Counted from the stretch's first letter, positions 33,560 to 49,065 are shown. The stretch: DNA of 64,000 bases from Sycon ciliatum (GCF_964019385.1 NC_088655.1:11043706-11107705); one strand, 5' to 3'. Program-made: numbers and translations. Notes: generated by a model not told the origin, from the sequence alone.

Positions 33560-36500
33560 ATGGAGCTTGAGAGGAGAATATTAGTACTTCGGAATGCCCT
33601 GATCCTCTGCGTGCTGCTCGCCTTCATATTCATGATTGTTGCGGAAGGTTAGAAATTGCAATGCGTGATCATGCTTGTTCGCTTTCTCCTTCCGTACTGT
33701 AAAATGTAAATATAATTATTGTATTGGAAAGTAAAGTAAAAGTAAATTATCGTGTCCGTTCCCGAAGGGAACTCACGACGGCCGCTAACACCCGGTAAAC
33801 CCTAGCGGCAGATGCAGCGCCTAACGGTGGGGGTGAGTTATTGGAAAGACCGTTATGCAATATTTACGCATTCATGCAACGAGGTACATGTATATTATAT
33901 GAAAAATATCATGGTTGGCAAAACAAAGTACCCGTCTTAGTACCATGATGCTGGTCAAAGTCAGCTTGGCAATGGTCCGTAACATGTGGGCAAATCTATT
34001 CGGTCGTGTCCGTGAGTTTTGTTTCGTATCACAGCATTTGGTTGCAATTGGTTGACTTATGAGCCCACTCTTCAATCACCTGCCCACCAAGCATTCCAGC
34101 CGCTATTTTGGGTGTACCTATATTTTCGGCAATTTTACTCGTAGGTACATCTGTTTTGTACCACACTATTTCCATAGCTGTGCAAACACTGACACACATC
34201 CTCCTCTTGGTGACTGCTTCTCTGTATCTTCATTTAAAATGTCTGTTCACCGACATTGGTCGTGTTCTCCTAAACCGAAATGTTTTGTGCGCCTACATTT
34301 CCTGAAATAGAGTACACCAGTCGTTGAAGATTCGGCAACATAGGGCTCAACAAAATATCGTCTTGAGGTCTGTTCTGCGTTGGCTAGCAGAGTTTGGTTG
34401 GACACGTACATGCTCATGTATCTGTGTGGTCTATTTCGGTGATTACATTTTGCCGCAGCTTCTACCACATGGTTCGACAACACGTTCATGGACCGAGAAT
34501 CTGTGGGGAGGTTTCGCTTCGACGAGCTATGGATAGCAAGGAGCGGTCTGTGGCGCCACTGCCGGGGCCTGCAAACTTTCCCCGACACGATATTCGCACG
34601 GGAGGTGACGTGTAGAAAATATGACTCCGCTGCAAGAGGTTTTACAGGTAATTCATAAAGGTATTACACACAGCCCCGTAGTTATGGGTTCACGAGGTAC
34701 ATACATTTGAGAATAATATTTAAATAATGATAATTATACGATGCAATTTCAATATTACGTACATGTACATGGTACACTGACTTGTCAGTTTGAGCACTCT
34801 GGCAAGGTACGTTCGGGCCTGATTGGAAATTTTTATTTTCATTGCTATCATGTTCGGCCTCATTTCCTCTGTGCTGCGCTGATGAGTTCACAAAGAACGA
34901 AACAGCATGCTGTCCGCAGATTGAGTGTACATGGTACATGTACATGTACGACAAATCATATGCTAACACATTGAATGACCATTGTGCCAAAGGTACACGT
35001 ATGTCCCCCGAAGCTCCACTTGACTCACGACAGATGCACGCTAGCTATAGCTTCATTTGGAAGGAATTTCGCTCGAGTTTTCCCAGCACTCGAGCACACC
35101 AGAGTGAATTTGAGAACAATGCACTAAATTAATGCGGGGATGAGAAATCAGTGGTTGGGAAGCTTGATAACGAAGTTCATGATCACTACAGGAATAAATC
35201 ATGGTATAGCCGTTTATGCGAAGGTCATTATTGATGTTGATGTTGTTGTTGTATTTTATTTAAAGTCGCACCGCAACCAAGCAACTATGCCTTCTTACAT
35301 GTACATGTACCGGTACATGTAAGCGTGCGACTGAACATGATTGTACATGTATTGTACATGTACATGTACATGTACATGTACAATACATGTATGAAGAAAA
35401 TGCTACGCAATAAATGGAATGGAATGATTGTTGACTAGCGGAGATTGGTAAGATTGTCATGCAACCAGTGGCTGTGGCTGATTCTATTTTTGTCTGCGTT
35501 CGTTTCTCACTCTGTTTTACTATAATGTAGGTTCTCTTCGATCAGCACAAGCCTTTTCGGTGATAGCCGTGTTGCTATTGGGATTCGGTGCAATATGGTC
35601 TGTTTTGCTTGAGCTGAGGATGATCCTGCAGGCAGTGTTCCGGATCCAGGCACCTAGTGCGCATGCGGACACGCTGCAGAAAGTTGCACAGCTTGGACCT
35701 CGTGTGCTGTTTTCCGCTGCTGGTGAGTGCACGCATGGGACAAACTATTCGCAAGCATAATCGCAAGCATGAAAATAATTGGAGTTACAATAACCTTTTG
35801 TTCAACCTTACTTGTAGCCAGCCAGTTATGTGCTCTCAGCGGTGGGTATCATGAGGACAGTATCTGGGAAACACGTCTGTTTAACGCGTAAGGCACGCTG
35901 GGTATGAATCATTTCAAGCGACAGGATGGGCGATAGTCAATGAGAATTCTGCCTGTCGACCCACCCTCATTCTAGTGCCCTATCAATGCGTCACAGCTCG
36001 TTTTCTTTACCCCGACTCCCATTGCTATGATGCTTCTCTTTACCCCGACTCCCATTGCTATGATGCTGCTCTTGTCTATCCTTATCTACGCAATACAACT
36101 TGCTCCGACCAACTACTAGGCATGATGCTCCTCTTAGTCCCAACCCCTGTAATTCTAGATAGTGTCATAGTTTCTCCGTGCATCTTACACGGGCAATCTC
36201 ATATCATGATGTCACTGGCCTGACACAACAACTGAAGAAAAACAAAAATATAAGCGCGCAATCTCATATCATGATGTCACTGGCCTGACACAACAACTGA
36301 AGAAAAACAAAAATATAATTTGTAACACGGAAATTGTGGGCACAAGTTATGCGATCGAGTTCACCAACTGAACCAGATTTTGAGCAGTCGGACGGGCACA
36401 TTCTAACACAAAACTGACAAAGAGTATTGAGACATTTCGTTGGTTAGCGTTATCCAGCAGTGCTCAAGCTGACTTTCATGCTGTGGAATGTCTCAGTACT

Positions 36501-37623
36501 CCTTGTCAGTTTTTTGCTAGATTGTGCACGTCTGACTGTTCAAGATCTGGTTCAGTTGGTGGACTTGATCGCTTAACTTTTGACCACATTTTGCCACGTT
36601 GCAAAAACAATCTGTGCAGAGGTATATATATGCTGCTTTAGAACTACCCTGTGCAGAGATACAGCAACCATGAGTTCATAAATTGCGATTGGAAATATGA
36701 GATGCCTTACCTTGCCTGAGAATGAAAGTATAGCATATTTTGGAGGAACGGCTGGCCAAAAGCGAGAGGACTGGTATTATGTTGTTCCAGACCAAACGTG
36801 CTGCATTGTATTCAAGAAGCCGTAACGACACACCGATAATTTTTGTACTGCAGGATGGTGTTTGATCTACGCTGTATTCAACACTTCATGAACCTTCATG
36901 GCGTGGCATGCCACGCTGAACGCGTCTGGTTGCGTAGTGGTACATCTTAGGCTTTCTCGTTTAGCTTTAAGATCTGCATCCGCGCCATAGATCTTTGTAG
37001 GGTGGTGGCGTTCCTACGGATGCTGAAAACCTAGTCTAACTGAATCTCAAGAGAATTGCGAAATGTTTTCATCTCGTTTTTCTGAATTTCCATGTGCAGC
37101 TATATCTATGGGGCTAGCAGGGTTTGCTTTCCTCCCATTCGCCTACGGTGAAGACATACCCAAGGGTCGATCTGACTTCCCGGTCCGATTTGGCGGGGGC
37201 TATGCTATAGTCTGGCTGAGCGTTGTGGTGTCGGTGGTCGCTGCTGTCATCGCACACTTTCATCACAACGACATTATGACTGTGCCTACTCAGAAGAGTC
37301 CAGACGCCTCAGAGCCGACGCAGATCACAGGTGGGAATGTGCCAGGGAATGATAGTGGTGCTGTAGCATCACCCAGCGTCGTTCCAGTGGCATCACCCGT
37401 CAGTATCCCAGTCGCCATGCCGGTACAGCCTCCCGTGTCCCTACCAATGGACGAACCTAAGAAACAACCCTTGACGTCTCCGGTCAAGTCACCGAGAAAA
37501 TCCCCAGTAGCTCCGCCACGAAAATCATCTATGGAACCGCCAAAGAAACTTCCGATAACGCCACCTAAGAAGGCACCCAAGCCTTTACCCAACGCCACTC
37601 AAGCATCCAACGGCAACGCATGA
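33560..37623 (+). CDS. Gene D: claudin-like four-TM protein with long Pro/Lys-rich cytoplasmic tail
   Basis: Exons 33560-33647, 34459-34647, 35531-35722 and 37100-37623 (993 nt, 330 aa), with three phase 1 GT-AG introns. Exon 1 starts MELERRILVLR and is TM1. Exon 2 carries W34, GLWRHC (59-64) and C81. Exon 3 opens GSLRSAQAF (TM2) and is 51 nt longer than in G and A, enlarging the inner loop between TM2 and TM3. Exon 4 carries TM3, TM4 and AHFHH (208-212). Residues 213-330 then form a tail that is unusual for the family: first Ser/Thr/Pro/Val-rich, then repeats of the PPKK/SPRK/APPRK type. Such a tail is a plausible ligand for SH3 or scaffold proteins (inference). Intron 1 holds a SINE tail and intron 2 a hammerhead ribozyme. 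A DNA transposon begins about 110 bp after the stop. Confidence 0.85.
33738..33836 (-). repeat. SINE tail fragment
   Basis: Nearly identical to 3606-3705. In intron 1 of gene D. Confidence 0.6.
34874..34919 (+). ncRNA. Type I hammerhead self-cleaving ribozyme inside intron 2 of gene D
   Basis: Stem I CTGCG (34874-34878), CTGATGA (34879-34885), stem II GTTC/GAAC with loop ACAAA, GAA, stem III ACAGC-AT-GCTGT, C17 at 34914, CGCAG (34915-34919) closing stem I. All core bases fit. Cleavage is expected after 34914 in the sense transcript of gene D, so it would cut the intron 2 RNA. Confidence 0.87.
36003..36069. repeat. 33-bp tandem duplication
   Basis: TTTACCCCGACTCCCATTGC repeated with a following TATGATGCTNCTC. 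In intron 3 of gene D. Confidence 0.75.
36191..36320. repeat. 65-bp tandem duplication
   Basis: Two copies of CAATCTCATATCATGATGTC... ending AAACAAAAATATAA, period 65. In intron 3 of gene D, abutting the foldback MITE. Confidence 0.8.
36315..36606. repeat. Foldback MITE, ~105-bp arms (CACCAACTGAACCAGAT family)
   Basis: Left arm 36331-36430 and right arm 36488-36600 pair (CACCAACTGAACCAGAT / ATCTGGTTCAGTTGGTG). Pieces of the same family occur at 165-225, 13195-13260 and in the arms of the 49257-50260 element (CTGACAAGGAGTACTGAGACATT). Confidence 0.7.
36960..37045 (+). repeat. SINE tail fragment
   Basis: CTGCATCCGCGCC...GGGTGGTGGCGTTCCTACGGATGC resembles the tail of the 23934 SINE. It ends about 55 bp before exon 4 of gene D. 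Confidence 0.5.
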
Positions 37624-37734
37624 TTCATGATAAAATAATGTTATTGTTTATGTCCTTGAGGACTTCAGCACACATTCTATCCTATTCAAACACGTGGCTC
37701 ATTGACTGTTTAGGCTGCATCACTGCCCCATTAA

Positions 37735-40622
37735 GGTGGCAGACGGGTCACAGGCGGGTCAAAAATCGAAAAAATCGAAAGTTGTCAGAATATGTTCATT
37801 GATATCTCAAATGAAAGGTATAGCTCTGTAGTATATGTTACTGAAATTTTAGCATCGTCAGACCTCTCTGTGTGGCACTACAGCCCGTCAAAGTTAGCCC
37901 TTTGCGTTGAAAAATTCAAAATTTGAATTGAGAATTTATTGGAAACACATCCGGCGTAACCTATAGATTTATAGCAGTTCCAGCGGTTTTACGCTGCCAG
38001 GGGAACCATGCTGGTCATTCCTCGTGCGGATGAGCACGAGGACTGATCCACATCAGTTCAGCTGCACAATGTAGCTGGCTCAGGCGTAGGCGTGGGCGTG
38101 CGTGCGTGCTTACAAAAATACTCAACAGTTGTGACCAAATTGTCACGATCGCACTGACTGTTTTTCCGGATGTCCCTCAGCATCTCACGCAAGCATCGTA
38201 AAGGAAGGAAGAAAGGATCATCTAAATTTAGAGGAAATCAGTGGACAAAGAAAGCGGCAGAGACCAGAGCAGCGCCACCTGAAGCTGACGACGTGTTTGA
38301 GGAATTAGATGCAGATGCATCGCACAGAAAGCTCGTAGAATTTTGTTTTGAAAGTGACAGCAGTGCGTCTGACTATAGCAGTTCCGGGAGTGATCAAGAG
38401 GATGGCGAAGAGGCTGGACAGCGGCGGCTAGTTGACATCTCTTGCCTGAACACCTTGATTTCGTCGGCCTTGTGCAGCTCTTGTCAGCAGCCCACGCTGA
38501 GTATTGTTGAAGACCAATTGAAAGGTTTTGTTCCGCATGTCAGTTTGCAGTGTGCCTCATGTGGTGAAACCGTAACTCAGGCTCTTGGTGTAAAGGGAAT
38601 ACAAGGTCGTCATTATGACGTTAACAGGAGAGCTGCACTGGCTATGAGATGCATCGGAAAAGGGTACTCCGCAATGACGACGCTATTTGGCATTCTTGGA
38701 TTGCCGCGTCCCATGTCCAAGAGCACATACTATGAGCACAGCAGTGTTATGTGCTCCAGTATTGAAGCAGTGGTTCAGCAAAGCATGTTGAAGGCAGCTG
38801 AGCAGGCTACTCTTAGTAATCCAGATACAGATCACCCAGACCAAGTTGCTGTGACGATTGACGGCACCTGGATGAAACGTGGGTTTTCAAGTCGGTACGG
38901 CATGGTGTTTGCTATTTCGTGGGAGACGGGCCAAGTTCTGGATTTCTGTGTTCTGAGCAAACATTGCAGTAGCTGCCAGCGTTGGAGGTCCGACAGGCGT
39001 TCTGGCAAAGTCTCCCAGGCAGAATTTGAAGCGTGGAGTGCGGATCATGTGTGCGACGTCAATACTGCTGCTTCATCTCCGGCAATGGAAACTGAAGGTG
39101 TAGTGACACTGTTCAATCGCTCAGTCGCTACCAGGAAACTGATGTACACCACATACATTGGTGATGGTGACAGTAAAGGCTTCCAGGCAGTTGTCAATGC
39201 CAAGCCATACGGAGACGTAGAGATCACGAAGGAGGAGTGTGTCGGGCATGTGTCGAAGCGCCTGGGCAAGGCATTGCGTGAACTCAAGAAGAAGAAAACA
39301 CCGCTGAGTGATGGAAAGCCGCTTAGTGGTCGAGGGCGCCTGACAGATGATCTATGCGACTCACTGCAAACATATTATAACTTAGCCATCAGGAATGGCG
39401 CTCAACTACCTGGCGACCCAATCACTAACATGGCACGACTCGTTTGGGCGTCAATTTGCCACCGGGCTTCTACGGATGCAAAGCCAATGCACCAGTTCTG
39501 CCCAACAGATGATGATAGCTTTTGCAAGTGGCAGCAGTGGAAGGCTGGGAAAGCACCACCATATGTTCATCGAAATCCCATACCATCTGCAGTGTTTGAA
39601 GCCGTCAAGCCGATATATCAACGGCTAGCGGACAAGCCACTCTTGGAGCGCTGCCGACGTGGAGCCACCCAAAACCAAAACGAAGCTCTGAATGGTTTGG
39701 TGTGGCAGTATTGCCCAAAGACTGGTTTCTGTGGCGTTGAAACTGTCAAGGCATCTGCTGGACTTGCTGTCATCAAGTTCAACCACGGCTCCAAGATGTT
39801 TGAGCGTGTTCTTGAAGAAATGGGCTGCGCTACGTCCCGCAGCACCTCGACTAGGCTATCATGCATGGATGCTGATCGCCTGTATTTCTCCAAGAGAAAG
39901 CACTCCACAGCAGAGAAAGAGGCTAGGAAAAGAAGAAGAAGAGTCAGGAAGGGTCTGGAGGAGGATACAATGGAGGAAGAGGGAGTCACCTATGCTTCTG
40001 GTGGCTTTTGAGCAGCTTTCGAGTGGAAAATGTAGTTGAGAACACTTAGTTTAGATAGCAGAATATTCCTGTTTTTTGCCCTATTCCGGCACTTTGGGAC
40101 ACTCTTTGACTGTTGAGACTCAGTTTTAGGTATAGAAAACTATACATTTTTGGAAACTGTGGTGCATTTGTGTCATCATGGACCACAGTTTACGCCGAAA
40201 GTTCCTACTGCAATGGATTTTTGTTCCATTGAAATGTACCTTATCTATGCGCGATCGGACATTTATGACTTGATCGGTGGCTAGGCTGATTGTTTTAGCT
40301 TTTGGACCAAGTTGTTTTGGTCCATGATACTTTCAATAGCCAGTAGGTTACTCTTGGATCTTTTTTTGACAGGTTGTTGTGATTTACGTTGTTGTATTTT
40401 TGTCCCGAAGTTCGGCTATTTTTCGCCCGTCATCTGGGAAATTTGGTTGACGGTGAAATGATGATCAACAAACACAGCTCATTGGGTAGTGTCCTATCTG
40501 AAATCTGTTCGTATAAGGATTCAGTGTTGAAAATTTGAAGTGAATCCATTGATTTGTACCCAAGTTATGCTCGATGAAGCTCGTTTGAGTCTGAAAAAAG
40601 GTCGCGAAACCAGTCTGCCACC
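37735..40622 (+). mobile_element. TTAA-flanked DNA transposon (Kolobok/Mutator-like), apparently intact
   Basis: The element starts GGTGGCAGAC at 37735 and ends GTCTGCCACC at 40622, a perfect 10-bp terminal inverted repeat. Each end abuts TTAA (37731-37734 and 40623-40626), a 4-bp target duplication. It encloses one long intronless transposase gene (38170-40011). TTAA duplications are known for Kolobok and piggyBac. The transposase does not look like piggyBac but like the animal family usually labelled 'Mutator-like transposase', so I favour a Kolobok-type assignment. It landed just 3' of gene D. Confidence 0.85.
38170..40011 (+). CDS. DDE transposase, animal Mutator-like/Kolobok-like family
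   Basis: 613 aa, single exon, no frame damage. The N-terminus is basic (RKHRKGRKKG), followed by an acidic Ser-rich stretch (about 70-100). A C4 zinc ribbon follows (CSSC near 115, CASC near 140). The core has IDGTWMKRGFSSRYG (D231), KHCSSC, YIGDGDSKGF (D332/D334), EECVGH (E355-H360) and TQNQNEALNGLVW (E505). I take D231, D332 or D334, and E505 as the DDE triad from the spacing; this is inference. The C-terminus is a basic RKRRRRVRK tract, a likely nuclear localisation signal. The protein would bind the 10-bp TIRs and cut at TTAA. Start chosen as the first ATG before the basic tract. Confidence 0.85.
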   Translation: MSLSISRKHRKGRKKGSSKFRGNQWTKKAAETRAAPPEADDVFEELDADASHRKLVEFCFESDSSASDYSSSGSDQEDGEEAGQRRLVDISCLNTLISSALCSSCQQPTLSIVEDQLKGFVPHVSLQCASCGETVTQALGVKGIQGRHYDVNRRAALAMRCIGKGYSAMTTLFGILGLPRPMSKSTYYEHSSVMCSSIEAVVQQSMLKAAEQATLSNPDTDHPDQVAVTIDGTWMKRGFSSRYGMVFAISWETGQVLDFCVLSKHCSSCQRWRSDRRSGKVSQAEFEAWSADHVCDVNTAASSPAMETEGVVTLFNRSVATRKLMYTTYIGDGDSKGFQAVVNAKPYGDVEITKEECVGHVSKRLGKALRELKKKKTPLSDGKPLSGRGRLTDDLCDSLQTYYNLAIRNGAQLPGDPITNMARLVWASICHRASTDAKPMHQFCPTDDDSFCKWQQWKAGKAPPYVHRNPIPSAVFEAVKPIYQRLADKPLLERCRRGATQNQNEALNGLVWQYCPKTGFCGVETVKASAGLAVIKFNHGSKMFERVLEEMGCATSRSTSTRLSCMDADRLYFSKRKHSTAEKEARKRRRRVRKGLEEDTMEEEGVTYASGGF

Positions 40623-40626
40623 TTAA

Positions 40627-42326
40627 TACATAGAGTCACGATACGCAGTGATCTAAATGTACATGTTCATGTAGTCCATCTTCCAATGTACTGTAGATCA
40701 GATTGTAATCACGGATCGCACGCCATGGTTTTGTTTACGCTGTGAAATATTAATGGCAGAAAATTCAAAATACATGTAGATGTTGATCGCAATCATTATA
40801 ATTATTATGTTAACTATAGTACTCCTCCATCATGTATTATAAATGTAATTAAATTTTAGAATTACATGTACATGTACAGGTAGGTTTGTCTCATTTTCTA
40901 GGAAACAATCAATTAGCGATATCACCGGTGGATTATGCCGGCATAATTATTGGCATAATTTGGTGGTTGAAAATTTGGAGCATAATTTGGCATCCTCTCG
41001 GAGGTAGGAGCATAACTACACGATTATACCACAGTTGTAGTATGTAGGCTATACAATTGTGTACAATGCACCTGATCAGTGCTGGGGGTCTGCATGGTAA
41101 AGGGTTCGGAGGTCATGCAGATAGTGTTTTCAATGAAAAGCAGGGTAGAAATCATGGCAATGGCAATGCAGTCACGGTATTGTATGCTCGAACTCGTTTT
41201 CTTCAAAGTTCTTTCTCACACTGATACAGTACATGTAACAGAAGATGCGAGTGAATCAGCCTTCATTAGGTATCCCGTAGCGGACGAGATAGTGGCGGGT
41301 AGTCCGCAAAACTCCGTGTACATGTAAATTCCATTTGTACATTATGCATGTTACGAAGTCATGGCCTCTGCTAGTCTGGATTTTAGCAGCCATGATATTA
41401 TGACTGCAGGCTATGGATATTGCTCGAAATTGATGTATAGTTGATGTTCGGTCATAATGAAGGGAGAAGTGGAGCTACGGAAGAGATGAGCTGATTATTC
41501 GCAGGGTGAGGGTGACATCGGTTGGACGAGTATGATGATTATGAAGACTGTGAGCCTGTTGAACATGATAATTTTCAAAGGTAACTCAAACTAATTTGGC
41601 AATGAAATAATATTTTTACTGAAGTACAAAAGAAATCAAGTGATGAATAGAAGAATTTTATGTTTTCTCTTTTCCATGGTGATCTCTTACATGCATGGAC
41701 ACCTTGCAGCTTGGTATGGGGATACTCAGGTATTTTGTTGTACTTATGGCCACTTGCAACTTGCAAGTACGAAAAAGGCACAATTTTCCGAACTTTGAGG
41801 CTCCATAAGTACAACAAAGTGAATATACATGTATATCCCCGGGTGCCAAAGCATAATATGAGGATTTTACGAGCATAATGCGAGAATCCATGAAAGCATA
41901 ATTCCATGATTTCGCGAGCATAATCCGCCGGAGCCTAGCGATATTCCCGCCGAGTGCCTAAGCAAAGTTGAACGCCAGCTCAATCGTAGTTTGCTACTCT
42001 TTGATGATGTGCTCAGGACCTTGGATTAGTTTAAAAAGCTCGCTCAATTATAATTTTGCTGGTCTTTGCTGACGCGTCGAAGGCCTTGGAATAGTTTAAA
42101 CCCCGCTGAATGCACTCTAAATACGTGCGTGAAGTTGAATGTCAGAGGAACGCAGTGCGTGCAATTCAAAAAGAAAGTCTCAAGACAAAATTCCTGCATT
42201 ATGATCTTATGACTTACCTGTAGCTTTGGTGTAGCAGAGGCCGTCCAACGTTTCTTAACCAAGCGCACGCTTCCTGTTATACAGTACATGTACATGTACA
42301 TGTACTACACAGGCCGTTGGTACGCT
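40627..42326. other. Intergenic between the DNA transposon and the repeat pair
   Basis: Repeats with GGAGCATAATTTGG motifs, and a hairpin pairing GTTGTACTTATGG (41728) with CCATAAGTACAAC (41802). No gene supported. Confidence 0.4.
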
Positions 42327-42689
42327 TCACTCGCTATACCCACACGCTTCGCGCACAATCGGTATTGAGAGGAAATAAAGAATTATGAAAAGACACATGG
42401 GCACGCGTTATGAGTAACTGCCAACTATCTACATTGTACTACTGCAACAAGATAATTATGTATTAAAAACGCAATCAGAAAGCGTGATAACTGGGCACAA
42501 ACCTGACAGGCTGTTCAACGACCTGACATTGTACATGACAATCATGTTGCTCCAACACAATCCAATGCGCAAGTCAAACGCCTTCCAGCTTCTGACTGCT
42601 TGCGTGACAATCAGTTTGACTGCCCAACAAACCGTAGACGCCAACATCATGTCATGCGTGATCCTGCATGCATCGTGCTAGTGTCATGG

Positions 42690-43830
42690 GAATGGGACAG
42701 ACATACTTATATCAGGATTCTTCGATTCCCAGGTTCTTTATGGAAATATACCAGGAGTCTATATACCCACTCCTCACCCTCACCACACAAGAGGACCACG
42801 CTTTACTTCAGGACCAAGTTGCAAGTGCAAGTATAAAACAGAACAGCAGCAACAGCAACCAACCATCCATGCCAAGCATCGAGCGATATACTAGTCCCAG
42901 GCAGCGCGCAAGGAGCGAGGCCAGCAGGCAACCAGCCAGCAAAGCATGAAGAGTGAAAGGCTCTTCAATAACGCTGTTCAATGGCGAGAAAAATCGAAGC
43001 CACAGCAAACTCTTTATTGGAACAAAATGGTATCCCCTTCTCTCCCCGGTGAGTGGTCGAAATAGGGGACCTTTAGAATAACTATTGCAAGTATCTCGGT
43101 GGAGAGAAGCCGTTACATACAGTGTCTGATTATGACACACAATGGCAAAATCGCTAGGGGAGCATGACGCTGTTGTGCCGTCCACATGATCAATGTGTCA
43201 ACAAACTGAGGGGGTTAGACACCGCAAGCTATGTTGCTGTTAGTCTGGCTATTCATCTGCCACCATGCACGGGTTCTACGCACGTCCTAAATCGCATCTT
43301 GACAAGAGAAAAGCGCTTCATCCGCAATCGTCATCGTTTTGTTTTTGATCAATGACAATCCGTCCATAAATATAACGGTAAATGGATAAATTGGCAATCG
43401 TCTTTCACCTAGCGCGTACATGTTCCACTGCTGACTTTTGTCAAAGGAGATCATTTTAGTACATGTGTCATGACCGGGGAGTGAGCCAGACATACTCTCA
43501 GGATTCTACAATGCCAGGTTCTTTACGGAAATATACCAGGAGTCCAGATACCCATTCCTCACCCTCACCACACAAGAAGACCAAAGCTTCACTCTAGAAC
43601 CAAGCTCAAACAACAGAGAAGCAACAAGAACAACAACAAACACAACAACAAGCTATCGGCGCAAAGCATCGAGCGACATGCACAGTATACACAATGTCAT
43701 GTATACTGTACTGCTATTCAATGTAATTATGAACTACATGTAGTAGCGTGCACGCTGAAGGATCGAAGCGAGCGAGCAGCGAGCCAGCAAAGCATGAATG
43801 GTGATAGGTTTTACGTATCGTATGGAATCA
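42690..43830. repeat. Two diverged direct copies of a ~280-bp repeat
   Basis: 42690-42950 and 43490-43820 share CCAGGTTCTTTA-GGAAATATACCAGGAGTC and CCTCACCCTCACCACACAAGA, each followed by a CAGCAACA/AACAACA-rich stretch and AGCATCGAGCGA. No coding sequence seen between. Confidence 0.65.
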
Positions 43831-43854
43831 AGCAAGAGTACGAGTGTGAGATCG

Positions 43855-44235
43855 CCTAATCACAGCCCGCCGCGCGAAGCGCGAAGGGCTGTGATGTAGG
43901 CTGATCGAACATGAGTACGAGTGTTTTGATTGCATTTCTGACATGCACCCGCGCTTGAAACTCATATCGGACTTGTAAATACTTCGCGAAGGGCTGTGAT
44001 TGGCTGATAGAACGTGAACACGACTGTTTTGATTGGATTTCTGACCAGAACACGCACTTCGATCTTCCTATCGCGCTTGAAAGCACGACTGTCAACCTTC
44101 TCGAGCCGGAGTCAAGTAAAAAAAAAGCGAGCTTGATCAGTGAATCAAAGCCCTAGTGGAGCGGGCTTTGATCGTAAAATCAAAGCCCGCCTGGGCGGGC
44201 TTTGATGGGAAAATCAAAGCCCGCTCCACTAAATA
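43855..44235. repeat. Palindrome-rich repeat (GGCGGGCTTTGAT hairpins)
   Basis: Starts with CACAGCCCGCCGCGCGAAGCGCG, a strong GC hairpin, and ends with four alternating copies of AATCAAAGCCCGC and its complement (44144-44230). An inverted relative occupies 54085-54485. Confidence 0.65.
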
Positions 44236-44985
44236 TGGAGTTCTACTTCTTGTAGCATGCTTTGATGTCCTCATCTAGGCCCTGCTAGGTGCAATGCGAT
44301 TGGTCATCTCCGTGCCTACAGTCTTGTGACATGTCAGAAAACACTATTGATCGACGAGACACATCGCCGCCACGGCAAACACTTCATAAAGACACATGTA
44401 GGGGCAGACGGAGTACAGAATGATCACACGGACACGACACATGCACGTCAGAGTGCATTCTTGTACGTACAGATGCAGGAAGTAATAGATAACTAGTAAA
44501 CCGTTCTCAATAACTGAGGCCAGTGAGGGTGCGTTTACACGACAACGCTGGACCAGTTACTGTACTCGATCTCCGTACAGACACAACATGCGCTTAGAGC
44601 CATTGTAAAATTTAATTGTAAAACATCGTGTCATGACGGCGTTGTTGATGCCATAATTCCAGGGAAAATCGCACTACTGCTTGCTCTGCTGCCAACACAA
44701 GCGTAGACTCGTCAAGATGACACATGATCATCCTACCAACACCCACTGACATTCATCCCGCTCTATCTAGCTCTACAAAGTACTAATAATCACGCTGCAC
44801 CGGAATGCGTGTGGATCAGACATCTACCAACGCCACTGTCCTAGGCTGCAGTATTGGGTATTCATTGGCGCTACGTGAAGCGGGCTGTTTACATGTATGG
44901 TTGTGCATGTACAGGTACAAGCATTAGCACAAGTACATGTATGTACATGACTGTACACCTAGTACCCGATGCTGTACTGCAGTGT

Positions 44986-45030
44986 AGTGTAGACAGCAAG
45001 CTGTTTCGGCCATAAATGCCCCAACATGTA
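44986..45030 (-). ncRNA. Decayed hammerhead copy upstream of gene G
   Basis: Minus strand keeps GGCCGAAACAGCTTGCTGTCTAC, here given by parts (GAAAC, stem III, GTC), identical to the 15089 ribozyme, but CTGATGA has become TGTTGGGG and stem II is mismatched. It cannot fold an active core. It is about 340 bp before exon 1. Confidence 0.6.
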
Positions 45031-45358
45031 CATGTACATGTATGTCGAGAAGAAACACTGCAGAGTGTGTGCTCTAGTTTGTATTCTCTTACTTTTCCCA
45101 ACGCATCCCGGAAAGTATCCTCTGATCCAGACTCACCTACCAGAGTTCAGGGCTAAAGAAGAACGATCACGATGTACATCTACATATATATGTAGCTCTT
45201 TGCACACGTCCTCTTGTGTCCTTCGCCGATAAAAAGAGAATAGCAAGCGGTTTTCCGAAGCAGTTAGCCATCGCTTGCAATCACCAGTGGATACATTGTG
45301 GTTGACAAAAACGTATGTTTATCAGGCGCTGGTATTATTATTCTTTGCCGGAAAAAAG

Positions 45359-48829
<3,471 letters not shown>

Positions 48830-48999
48830 TCATTTACATGCATGGGCAATATAAAATTATTCTAGTTTCTCGCTGGGCTAGCCGTCTGTATTGCTGTTCC
48901 AGAGGAAGGCTATATTTGTGCAAAAATCTATAGTAGGCTACTAGCGCTGATTGTCGCGGCTACCTTTTCTGCACATGTGCATGTACATTGCATACACGT

Positions 49000-49065
49000 C
49001 GTGTGCATGTACATGTATACGTATACATGTACATGTATACGTATACATGTACATGTACATGCACA
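49000..49065. repeat. Perfect palindromic TACATGTA/TATACGTATA array
   Basis: Alternating GTACATGTATACGTATAC units about 200 bp after the stop of gene G. Other dense TACATG runs: 22050-22078, 35296-35390, 52210-52232, 52383-52440. Confidence 0.85.

Noticed and set aside
41024-41206. Minus-strand ORF with hydrophobic CIAIAMISTLLFI
   Set aside because: No phase 1 donor and no partner exons on that strand.
41527-41580. Possible exon 1 (MMIMKTVSLLNMIIFK then G/GTAACT)
   Set aside because: Hydrophobic stretch too short for TM1, no paralog similarity and no following exon.
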